A stretch of 27,708 bases of DNA from a virus. Below, piece by piece: positions 1-6,669 of this stretch; position 1 is the stretch's first letter, and every line of letters begins with the position of its first letter. The notes beneath the pieces are model-generated. The model was not told the DNA's origin. It worked only from the letters and a program-made list of their open reading frames with translations, and did no database searches. The translations under genes and the position numbers were made by a program. The stretch spans positions 1 through 27,708 of the IMG/VR virus record IMGVR_UViG_3300024348_000193. The stretch is one strand, 5' to 3'.

Positions 1-85
1 GTTTAATATATAAAGATATGGCAATACCTTACTTTGTGGGCAAAAGTCCCTAGAAACGGCATTTGGTGGGCAAATAGGCAATATA

Positions 86-143
86 CCCCTCCCCCCGTTG
101 GTATGCCCCCCTATACCCCCCGTAACACCCCCCAAAAGAGGGG
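86..143 (-). other. G-run tract with G-quadruplex potential
   Basis: Four runs of exactly six C lie on the plus strand at 91-96, 106-111, 116-121 and 128-133, with CCCC at 86-89. On the minus strand these are G-runs separated by loops of 1, 9, 4 and 6 nt, which fits a canonical G-quadruplex pattern. GGGG at 140-143 can alternatively pair with CCCC at 130-133 across a 6-nt loop. The tract stands out in an AT-rich genome and lies downstream of the minus-strand HNH gene, so it would be in that gene's 3' transcript. No convincing gene is seen in 1-295. Confidence 0.6.
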
Positions 144-164
144 CTCAGACCCAAAAATGAACCC

Positions 165-207
165 TTTCCAAAAAAATTTCTGGGGAAAATTTTATTCCAA
201 AATTTCA
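165..207. repeat. 43-bp direct repeat, copy 1
   Basis: This 43-nt segment is identical to 269-311, start to start 104 bp apart. It lies in noncoding sequence downstream (minus-strand sense) of the HNH endonuclease gene and carries the same bases as that gene's 3' end, including the equivalent of its stop codon. Confidence 0.85.
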
Positions 208-268
208 GGCCCCCAATTTTTTTATATATCATTTCCAAAACATGACCCTATGTTTATTTTTAAATCGT

Positions 269-311
269 TTTCCAAAAAAATTTCTGGGGAAAATTTTATT
301 CCAAAATTTCA
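269..311. repeat. 43-bp direct repeat, copy 2, overlapping the HNH stop codon
   Basis: Exact copy of 165-207. It covers the last codons and stop of the HNH gene that ends at 296, plus its immediate downstream sequence. The arrangement looks like a duplicated 3' flank, as left by endonuclease-mediated insertion or slipped recombination, but origin cannot be told from sequence alone. Confidence 0.85.
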
Positions 312-1708
312 CCCCTTTTAAGATCCCTGTTTGTATGTGAACAAAGTGGTCGTATGTTAGTGTAATGATACACCCTATAAAAGTCATCCATGGTCTTTAC
401 CGTGCTTCTGGGTATTATATGATCCAAATCCCATCCATAGTTAAGCTGTCCATTATGTAGGCCATAGTTAGACCAGGTCATCCAAGGTTCCATTTTACTC
501 TCCACATAATCGATAAAATCTTCCTTTTTAAGACCACATATTTTTATGGAGGAATAATTAGGGTCATATTTCTTATATTCCACACCCAGTTCTTTTAAAG
601 AACGAGTTATATGGTCCCTTAAATTAAGATATAACTTATGACCCAGCATTTCTTTACTAAAAACGGTTTTATCGTGCTTAGGACATTGTTTACACCCCTG
701 GAATCCCTTAATGTGGGATTGGTAAGTCTGTTCAAATTCACCATGCTCCTTGCAAATAAAAACAATTTTATTTTTTTTATTTGTGTAGTTAAATTTACTA
801 TAGTCATACTTGTCGCCAAAAAGATCAATCGATTTTTGTATTAGCTCGTCATTGTTTAAACCAAATGATACAACACCTCGCTCTGGTTTGGATTGTACAA
901 ACCCGTATTCTATTCTACAAGATGGACATGGATATTTATAACGGGGTAAATTAGATGGTATTGTCTCAAATTCACCATGCTCCTTGCAACTTAATATAGT
1001 TTTTGTGTTTTGGTTCTTATACTCACCTATGAGTGTTATTTGGTCGCCATAACAGTTATTAAGTTTCCTTTTAAAATTTGTTGTGTATTCATCCCTTAAA
1101 CAAATTGGACATGGTTTTTTTGGTAAATCTTCTGGGCTAACAATTATCTCATTACCATGTTCCTTGCAACTTAATATAGTTTTTGTGTTCCTATTCTTAT
1201 ATTCACCAATAAGTATGATATTACCACCATATAGTTTATCAATTTTATTCTTAAACTGATTCGTATAATAATCTGGTTCTAAAATAACTTTCGATACCTT
1301 TTTTTGGTCGTACTTTTGTTTGTGATATTCTCTTATTAAATTTTCATTTATAAGTTTAATTTCATCATAAGATGGGTCATTTTTTAGATATTCATCAATA
1401 TCCCTATTTAACAAACCACAATACTTCTTAAGTGTTCTAACACGTTTTCTGGTTTTATATCTTTCTTTGTTGAGTTGGTAGTATAATCTCTGCCATTCTT
1501 TTTTATAGAAATCTTTTGGGTCCTCAACATCATCTGGGACGTTAATTTTTATCATCAGTTCTTTTTTAGGACCTTTTGTCCCCCTATATTTACAACCACG
1601 ACAAATCGGTGTATACGCCATAAGTTTACTCTTATCCGTCTCACCGCACTTTTCGCATACTGTTGATTTCTCTTTTCTAACATAACCAACTTTTCTAATA
1701 TAACCCAT
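296..1708 (-). CDS. HNH endonuclease with zinc-ribbon and CKEHG repeats (homing type)
   Basis: A 470-residue putative free-standing homing endonuclease. Residues 18-39 form a C-x2-C...C-x2-C zinc ribbon. Three diverged repeats follow in the middle, each about 60 residues, built on a (Y/F)GD/GG...CKEHG...C-x2-C pattern, as in DUF723-like DNA-binding repeats of phage endonucleases. The C-terminus carries an HNH core: WDLDHIIPRS with D429-H430, then N451 in YTNIRPL and N460 before RDLKRG. The family nicks or cuts DNA to spread its own gene. It stands alone on the minus strand, divergent from the tagged gene at 1812. Its 3' end overlaps one copy of a 43-bp direct repeat. Function is well supported; the target site is unknown. 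Confidence 0.88.
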   Translation of the reverse strand: MGYIRKVGYVRKEKSTVCEKCGETDKSKLMAYTPICRGCKYRGTKGPKKELMIKINVPDDVEDPKDFYKKEWQRLYYQLNKERYKTRKRVRTLKKYCGLLNRDIDEYLKNDPSYDEIKLINENLIREYHKQKYDQKKVSKVILEPDYYTNQFKNKIDKLYGGNIILIGEYKNRNTKTILSCKEHGNEIIVSPEDLPKKPCPICLRDEYTTNFKRKLNNCYGDQITLIGEYKNQNTKTILSCKEHGEFETIPSNLPRYKYPCPSCRIEYGFVQSKPERGVVSFGLNNDELIQKSIDLFGDKYDYSKFNYTNKKNKIVFICKEHGEFEQTYQSHIKGFQGCKQCPKHDKTVFSKEMLGHKLYLNLRDHITRSLKELGVEYKKYDPNYSSIKICGLKKEDFIDYVESKMEPWMTWSNYGLHNGQLNYGWDLDHIIPRSTVKTMDDFYRVYHYTNIRPLCSHTNRDLKRGEILE

Positions 1709-1787
1709 AATATAAAATCAATAATCACAATTATAAAAAAAATCTTTTTAATAAGCAAAAATATCGGTCATTTACACGATAATCATG

Positions 1788-1795
1788 TATTTATT
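1788..1795 (+). promoter_or_regulatory. Candidate phage promoter element TATTTATT
   Basis: TATTTATT ends 16 nt before the ATG at 1812. The same octamer or TATTTATA lies 13-19 nt before seven other starts in the window. Confidence 0.5.
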
Positions 1796-1811
1796 ATAAA
1801 AATATATTGTT

Positions 1812-2198
1812 ATGAAAAAGAATATTTTAAATGAGGAGATCTCAAAAATTCGCAAAATGATGGGCCTTAATGAAGGTGAGATGTGGGATATGGATGCTTC
1901 CAATAGAGACACCTACAATGATTCTGAAGATGAAAGGGATTACGAAGAGGATTCGGAAGATGAACTTTTTGACACTACCAGTAGAATGATTCACGATAAA
2001 CTTAACGAACCAACGGAATTTACCTTCGGTATGTATGATGCTTTAGAGAGCGCTGCTGACGAGGCTGTTAGCAATGAATGGGACCATATGGAAAAAAATG
2101 ACCCTCAAAGACCTGATTTAGTAAAGGGTGCTATGAAATTCTATCTAAAAACATATTTCAAAGACTGGTATAGAATGGCATCTGGGATGTTCAGCTAA
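1812..2198 (+). CDS. Tagged small acidic protein, putative internal head (cargo) protein
   Basis: A 128-residue acidic protein of no recognised family. It opens with MKKN then LNEEISKIRKMMGLNE, the clearest copy of the tag shared by many proteins here. The tag contains LNE at both ends, matching the (L/I)xE consensus of T4-type prohead proteases. After the tag come a D/E-rich stretch (about 25-55) and a probably helical C-terminal part. By analogy with T4 internal proteins I infer capsid targeting and cleavage after GLNE; this is not shown. The ATG is chosen because it places the tag at the N-terminus and follows a TATTTATT element at normal spacing. Confidence 0.75.
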   Translation: MKKNILNEEISKIRKMMGLNEGEMWDMDASNRDTYNDSEDERDYEEDSEDELFDTTSRMIHDKLNEPTEFTFGMYDALESAADEAVSNEWDHMEKNDPQRPDLVKGAMKFYLKTYFKDWYRMASGMFS

Positions 2199-2219
2199 AC
2201 ATATAAAACCACAACCTTA

Positions 2220-2227
2220 TATTTATA
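2220..2227 (+). promoter_or_regulatory. Candidate phage promoter element TATTTATA
   Basis: TATTTATA ends 14 nt before the ATG at 2242, the spacing seen at other starts with this element. It lies just after the stop of the preceding gene, so the two plus-strand genes may have separate promoters. Confidence 0.5.
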
Positions 2228-2241
2228 TCTAAACCAAAGTT

Positions 2242-2775
2242 ATGTTCAAGTACATCTCAGAGATCCTCTCAAAGTTATCCATGGGCCAGCGTCTGCTTGC
2301 TCTTGTATTCTTATTGCTTTCCATCACTTTCATAAGCGTGGGGCCGAAGGTTATCGATTCATTAACTCATGACACCGAAGAGCTAAAGGTTAAGGTGGAG
2401 AACCAACGTACTGAAATTCAAACACTTACACAACGAGTGAATGATCTTAACGACAGGATACTCAATGACCAGATGGCTTGCACCGATAAGTTTGTGACAA
2501 GGGAGAAAGAGATCATGGATCTTCTTTCCAATATTGAATCGGTTGCAAAGTCTGAGAATGGGAAGGTTTTATCGACTCAAACCGTATATGAGAGAAAAGA
2601 ATACAGACCTGTCTATGTGGAAGAGTATGGCGATGAGAACCAACCCAAGGTTGCCAGAATGGAGATGCCTTCACCACCAGTTGAAAAAACCGTTGTTATT
2701 AAATCCGATAATACAAAGATGCTTAAAATGATCTCGAAGGTTAAGAAAAACGTGGTGGATCATATGGGGCAATGA
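2242..2775 (+). CDS. Membrane-anchored coiled-coil protein
   Basis: A 177-residue protein of unknown family. One hydrophobic segment at about residues 19-37 (LALVFLLLSITFISVG) follows a short basic N-terminus, so it is probably a single-pass inner-membrane protein with its bulk on one side. Residues about 45-105 are heptad-rich and likely coiled coil. The rest is proline-containing and ends in a basic tail. One transmembrane helix plus a coiled coil would suit an i-spanin or another envelope-associated phage protein, but it is far from the endolysin and has no lipobox partner nearby, so I do not call it a spanin. It lacks the cargo tag. A U-rich hairpin follows it. Confidence 0.7.
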   Translation: MFKYISEILSKLSMGQRLLALVFLLLSITFISVGPKVIDSLTHDTEELKVKVENQRTEIQTLTQRVNDLNDRILNDQMACTDKFVTREKEIMDLLSNIESVAKSENGKVLSTQTVYERKEYRPVYVEEYGDENQPKVARMEMPSPPVEKTVVIKSDNTKMLKMISKVKKNVVDHMGQ

Positions 2776-2810
2776 CGGCCCGTACCGCCCCATGGGCGGA
2801 GAGTACCATT

Positions 2811-2836
2811 AATAATTTCCTGTAAATTATTTTTTT
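2811..2836 (+). terminator. Rho-independent terminator after the coiled-coil membrane gene
   Basis: AATAATTT (2811-2818) pairs with AAATTATT (2824-2831) across a 5-nt loop and runs into T2830-T2836. The stem is AT-only, so it is weak, but a GC-rich hairpin (CCGCC...GGCGG, about 2785-2799) lies just upstream. It overlaps the stop codon of the convergent gene ending at 2827. Confidence 0.55.
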
Positions 2837-3438
2837 GCTAAATCGTATGTGGGTAGTGTGTCTTTTGGTTGGATTCGTTTAACATTCTTTATTAAACTCG
2901 GGTTATATAAAACCATCATTGTGTCACCGTAACCAAAAGCGTTATCCACAATCTCGTAATCAACACCCAAACCAACCAGGAACGTTCTCCATGCAAATGA
3001 CTTGGGGCCTTTAAGGTAATTATGGTTTATTAATATGTTATTTACCAAATATAACGGTATACCATCATTGTGTATTCTGTAATTGGTTAAATTAAGTATA
3101 TCCTGTGCTGTTTTTTTGGGGAAGTTTTGGTTAAGGAATTGCATTAAAGATTCTATATCGATCTTCTTATCATTTATATCCACACCCTTTTGAACCGAAA
3201 CCAAATACATCTTCCTATTGCCCTTGGCATATTTTTTTGCAACATCATAATATGTTGTTAGGTATAAACCAGAACCATATTGTTGTCTGTCGGTTTTTTG
3301 TTGTATATCGTATTTGATTTCATCTAAGTCACCGCCATGAAAGAAATTCATTAAACTACTATCATCAGGTATCTCTATCATCTCTTCGGAGATCCCCATC
3401 ATTGTCTTCATTTTCGATATTTGTTCATTGAACAACAT
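2827..3438 (-). CDS. Tagged ADP-ribosyltransferase-like protein, putative injected effector
   Basis: A 203-residue protein. The N-terminus is the tag (MLFNEQISKMKTMMGISEE), with ISE at the predicted prohead-protease cut. The rest resembles H-Y-type ADP-ribosyltransferases: H34 in FFHGG, then YGSGLYLTT with Y59 at the second position, then a helix with AKKYA, and a C-terminal strand GDTMMVLYNP (about 170-180) where these enzymes place the third catalytic residue (E, Q or other). D replaces the usual E there, so activity is uncertain. The family moves ADP-ribose from NAD+ to proteins or nucleic acids. T4 Alt is a packaged, injected enzyme of this kind. It is 3 nt downstream of the GNAT/Nudix gene, so the two are probably one operon. 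Confidence 0.65.
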   Translation of the reverse strand: MLFNEQISKMKTMMGISEEMIEIPDDSSLMNFFHGGDLDEIKYDIQQKTDRQQYGSGLYLTTYYDVAKKYAKGNRKMYLVSVQKGVDINDKKIDIESLMQFLNQNFPKKTAQDILNLTNYRIHNDGIPLYLVNNILINHNYLKGPKSFAWRTFLVGLGVDYEIVDNAFGYGDTMMVLYNPSLIKNVKRIQPKDTLPTYDLAKK

Positions 3439-3441
3439 GTA

Positions 3442-5370
3442 TTATCTATTAATGATTGATTTCATTCTTAATAACGTTTCATTGAGTTGTTTATCCTCTT
3501 GCGCTTTCTTGTTATAATCTCTGGCAATACCTTTATTGGTGTCAATGCATTCTTCTGGTGACATCTCATCCAATTCTTCCAGTGTGAAGAATTTCTTTGC
3601 GGTATGCTCCTTCTTATCCAGTTTAACATTATCCACGTCAAATTCATTCGTATAGAACACATTTAATTGAACCTCATCCAATTCATATACCTTTAATTTC
3701 TTGAATGCGCCAACTTCAACGCCAGCCTCTTCTTTAACTTCTCTTCTTAACGCCTCTTCTGGGGTCTCACCCTTTTCTATGTGACCGCCAAGCATTCCGT
3801 ATTTGCCAGGGTTTGTTGTTTCCTCTGGGCTTCTCTTAAATAACAATACCTTGTTATCAATCACAATGAATAATAATGCGATTCTTTTCTTTTCCTTTTG
3901 TTCTTCTTCATTCATAATATCGTAAGACTCTTCTTTTGTCTTGCCCCATTTTTTTCCTTTTCCTGGTGTTCCGCATGATGCTGGAGTTGGTCTGCATGAT
4001 GGATACTTAGATCTCTTCTCACCATCTTTTCTTCCACAGGCTTTGCATTTCTTTTTTCCGCCAACGGTTGTACATGTGTTGCAATCAACCCATCCTTTGC
4101 TTCCACCACCACCTCTTCTGGAGAACCATCCGTGCAATCCGTCCTTCTTCTCCTTTGAGTAGTCTGTTTTCTTAGCCTCTTCCAACCCTTCCTCGCTCTC
4201 AAGGTGATCGTTTATCCACGCTTGCAACTCATGAACGTCTGGGGCGTAATCTTTGCCCTTTCTTCTTGTGATTGCATCGTGCGCCTTATAGATCAAAGTC
4301 TTAACGTCCTCTGGGGCGTCATTAACATCTTCTTCCTTAAGATCCTTCCAGATTTTTCCCTTGCGACATCTCACAATCGCACCAGATCTATATGCCGATG
4401 GTTTGTCGTATTTTCTTCTCGCTATTCTAAGACAACGATCCGCTTTCTTTTTTTCTTCATCAAGAACTTCGCCCTCCCCCAAATGAGAATCCAACTCAAC
4501 TGGTAAAACATCATCCAAGTATTCTTCCAACTCAATGAAAGATTTATTTATGTTGTTGATGATCTCGTTCCATTGTTCTTTGGTTAATGTTTCTTGTTCC
4601 AACACCTCATCGTAAGTGTAATCAAACGATTCCATCTGTTTTGTCATCGCCATTGTCATAACTCTATATAATAGCGCTTGTTCTGGCTCCTTAATTTCTG
4701 GTGGCATAAGCCAGGTTTGGTGTTTAAGGGATAACATGAACCTGTGACGGCCATCATACATATCCACAACGCTGTAGTTGAACTCAGATGAAAGATTAAA
4801 TTGTTTAAATAAGATTGGTTCACCGTCAGGGTTATATAACTCCACATTCTCATTATAGGTCATGTGTTGGAATTTTAATCTGGTGTCATCAGAATAATTC
4901 TTGAAGTGTCTTAAAAAGGGAACCCTTCTAATTAATTCTTCTGGTGCCATATCGACAGTGTATTTTGAATTGGCTTCACCAAGCCCCATCGTGTTTTTCA
5001 TCTTCGTTATTTCTTCATTCAACGAACCTTTTGGTGATCTGTACATATCTTCTTTGTGTGTAAAATCTCTATTGGCTCCCTTGTTTTCAACAAAACCAAA
5101 TCTTTTATAAAATTCTTTTAGTCTCGACACATTTCCACCATAACTATTTGATGGTGAAAGTGTTATCATCCACCCATCTTTATCAGCCAACGCAATAAGA
5201 TCCTCCATGAATGCGCTACCAGCACCGCCATTCCTCATTGAGATTGGTACGATAAAACCCGTAAGGTAAACCCTTTTCGCTTTTTCGGTTGGGTATAATT
5301 CAAATCTAATATCTGGATGTTTATCCAAAAGCGAATTAAAAATTGTATTTCCTGATACGTAAGAATTCAT
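3442..5370 (-). CDS. Multidomain GNAT - tag - zinc/Cys modules - Nudix hydrolase protein
   Basis: A 642-residue fusion. Residues about 30-110 resemble a GNAT acetyltransferase (NGGAGSAFMEDLIALADKDG for acetyl-CoA binding, then YKRFGFV). An internal tag, SLNEEITKMKNTMGLGEA, lies at 116-133. Residues 135-300 are unrecognised. Residues 308-345 (DRCLRIARRKY...PSAY...RCRKGKIW) and 408-475 (DGLHGWFSRRG...C-x2-C...C-x2-C...YPSCRPTP) are two modules that recur in phage proteins. Residues 495-615 are a Nudix domain with an intact Nudix box: G529, E535, then REVKEEAGV at 543-551. The C-terminus, LNETLLRMKSIINR, is a variant of the tag. LxE sites flank the tags, so this may be a polyprotein cut by the prohead protease. 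Nudix is certain, GNAT likely, processing inferred. Confidence 0.8.
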   Translation of the reverse strand: MNSYVSGNTIFNSLLDKHPDIRFELYPTEKAKRVYLTGFIVPISMRNGGAGSAFMEDLIALADKDGWMITLSPSNSYGGNVSRLKEFYKRFGFVENKGANRDFTHKEDMYRSPKGSLNEEITKMKNTMGLGEANSKYTVDMAPEELIRRVPFLRHFKNYSDDTRLKFQHMTYNENVELYNPDGEPILFKQFNLSSEFNYSVVDMYDGRHRFMLSLKHQTWLMPPEIKEPEQALLYRVMTMAMTKQMESFDYTYDEVLEQETLTKEQWNEIINNINKSFIELEEYLDDVLPVELDSHLGEGEVLDEEKKKADRCLRIARRKYDKPSAYRSGAIVRCRKGKIWKDLKEEDVNDAPEDVKTLIYKAHDAITRRKGKDYAPDVHELQAWINDHLESEEGLEEAKKTDYSKEKKDGLHGWFSRRGGGGSKGWVDCNTCTTVGGKKKCKACGRKDGEKRSKYPSCRPTPASCGTPGKGKKWGKTKEESYDIMNEEEQKEKKRIALLFIVIDNKVLLFKRSPEETTNPGKYGMLGGHIEKGETPEEALRREVKEEAGVEVGAFKKLKVYELDEVQLNVFYTNEFDVDNVKLDKKEHTAKKFFTLEELDEMSPEECIDTNKGIARDYNKKAQEDKQLNETLLRMKSIINR

Positions 5371-5376
5371 TTCATT

Positions 5377-5384
5377 TATAAATA
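5377..5384 (-). promoter_or_regulatory. Candidate phage promoter element TATTTATA, close spacing
   Basis: Read on the minus strand this is TATTTATA, 6 nt before the ATG at 5370. The spacing is shorter than the usual 13-19 nt, so transcription from it would be leaderless or the match is chance. Confidence 0.3.
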
Positions 5385-5393
5385 GTTACTATC

Positions 5394-5576
5394 TTATGAT
5401 AATCCCTCTTCCCCTCTTTTATCCATTAAAATTTTATAAGCGATCTGAACCTTTTCATTAAAAGGTAGCTTCTGATCAATTATTGGTAAATTATTGATGT
5501 AAGTTCTTAATTCATCAATAAATCCTTCCGTGTGAGCCTCGAAAAGGATTTCTTCGGTAAATTCTTCGTTTGTCAT
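5394..5576 (-). CDS. Small protein of unknown function
   Basis: A 60-residue, mainly helical, acidic protein (MTNEEFTEEILFEAHTEGF at the start). No recognised family. It lies on the minus strand just upstream of the GNAT/Nudix gene (23-nt gap) and downstream of a terminator, so it may be the first gene of that operon. An FTEEI stretch near the N-terminus faintly recalls the tag but lacks the R-M-K core, so I do not count it. Confidence 0.6.
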   Translation of the reverse strand: MTNEEFTEEILFEAHTEGFIDELRTYINNLPIIDQKLPFNEKVQIAYKILMDKRGEEGLS

Positions 5577-5615
5577 GATCTCTGGGGCTTTATTATATAT
5601 ATCACCAAAACTAAT

Positions 5616-5642
5616 AAAAAAATCCCGCCAAAAGCGGGATTT
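5616..5642 (-). terminator. Rho-independent terminator for the zinc-ribbon gene
   Basis: AAATCCCGC (5620-5628) pairs with GCGGGATTT (5634-5642) across a 5-nt loop. On the minus strand a run of seven U follows (plus-strand A5616-A5622). It sits 21 nt after the stop at 5664. Confidence 0.85.
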
Positions 5643-5663
5643 AATGACCTTGTGAATTTTATT

Positions 5664-6518
5664 TTACATTTTATCTATAATCATTTTAATAAGTTCCTCT
5701 TTTGACATAGAATTTAAAAAACCTTCCGTTATATCTTTTGTTGAGGCTTCTTGACCACACTCAGGGCAGAACTTATAATTTGACTTTATTTTTGTGTTGC
5801 ATTTAACACATCTTTCAACCAGATCCTTAGCTGTTTTTGGTTGTTGATTATATGGCATGATTTGCCACTCATCTATCCATGTGTGGAACCATTCAAAGTC
5901 TCCGTTGGCTGATCTTAGCTCTTGATTACTTTTACCACCTTGTTCAACAGCACCCGTTTCTTTCATATTGGCAAAATTAACACTATTTGTTAAGAAAGTA
6001 TTATGAGTACCTATAACATCAGATGTATCACATGTTACTGGGGTGTTGTAGTTTGTGTAAGTGACTTCACTCCAACCAAATCCAGATGAACCGTTAAAGA
6101 TGGTGCCGTAGCTTAAACTTCTTGGTCTTGGTTTTGATTCTTTGTGGAATTTAACCGTAACCTTTCCGTTCTCAGCGATGGCTTCTTTGGTTTCTTTATT
6201 ATTATCAACCACGTAAGTTTCATAAAGGAATTTTTTCTCATCATCCAGAAATCTTTCAAGGAATACTCGTTGACCTGGTTTTAAGATGATACCCGAACTT
6301 GAAATGGGCTTACCATTCAAATCGATCATTGCCATTATTTTTTCTTTTGTGGGATTGTAAAGTTCGATCTCGAACTCTGTTTGGTCTTTCATGTAGACCT
6401 GCTTTCCGTTTTGACGGAGTCTTTGCTTGTTTACTGTGATGAACGCACTTGGCGCAGGTACAGTATTAATGTACGTGTATAACATTTTCCTTATATTTTT
6501 TTTGTATTTGGTGTCCAT
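5664..6518 (-). CDS. Putative virion protein with C-terminal zinc ribbon
   Basis: A 284-residue protein. Residues 45-100 are a beta-rich stretch with the pattern YNPT...I..NG...SG.ILKPGQRVFLERFLDD...FLYETY, which I recall from hypothetical virion proteins of large phages and giant viruses. Residues 130-160 are rich in S, G, N and T. A zinc ribbon (C237-x2-C240...C251-x2-C254) lies near the end, followed by a helical tail (SKEELIKMIIDKM). Function is unknown; a structural or scaffold-binding role is my inference. It is a single-gene unit with its own terminator at 5616-5642 and a weak TATTTATT element 64 nt upstream. Confidence 0.65.
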   Translation of the reverse strand: MDTKYKKNIRKMLYTYINTVPAPSAFITVNKQRLRQNGKQVYMKDQTEFEIELYNPTKEKIMAMIDLNGKPISSSGIILKPGQRVFLERFLDDEKKFLYETYVVDNNKETKEAIAENGKVTVKFHKESKPRPRSLSYGTIFNGSSGFGWSEVTYTNYNTPVTCDTSDVIGTHNTFLTNSVNFANMKETGAVEQGGKSNQELRSANGDFEWFHTWIDEWQIMPYNQQPKTAKDLVERCVKCNTKIKSNYKFCPECGQEASTKDITEGFLNSMSKEELIKMIIDKM

Positions 6519-6582
6519 ATCGTTGGTATCAATTCCAACTCAAACGCATCTAGTACGCATGGAACCCAATCACAAGGTCTCC

Positions 6583-6590
6583 AATAAATA
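6583..6590 (-). promoter_or_regulatory. Weak candidate promoter element TATTTATT
   Basis: TATTTATT on the minus strand, 64 nt before the start at 6518. The spacing is outside the 13-19 nt pattern, so support is low. Confidence 0.25.
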
Positions 6591-6615
6591 TACGTGATTT
6601 TATGAAAGTTTCAAG

Positions 6616-6623
6616 TATTTATA
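6616..6623 (+). promoter_or_regulatory. Candidate phage promoter element TATTTATA
   Basis: TATTTATA, 46 nt before the ATG at 6670. An imperfect direct repeat (A-runs followed by GCATATA) fills the space between. It would drive the five-gene operon 6670-11615. Confidence 0.4.
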
Positions 6624-6669
6624 TGTAAAAAAGCATATAATTGCGATTATATATAAAAAAGCATATATC

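Noticed and set aside
50-238. Minus-strand 62-codon frame over the repeat and G-run tract
   Set aside because: It is noncoding repeat sequence read through G-runs; no start signal or family resemblance.
34-321. Plus-strand open frame of 95 codons covering the C-run tract and both 43-bp repeat copies
   Set aside because: It crosses homopolymer runs and reads the two identical repeats in different frames, and its composition (P, F, K, W) is unlike neighbouring genes.
5606-5632. Possible host-type promoter (TTTG, then TAGTTTTG on the minus strand) before the gene at 5576
   Set aside because: The spacer is 15 nt, shorter than the 19-21 nt needed, and the TTTG lies in the loop of a terminator.
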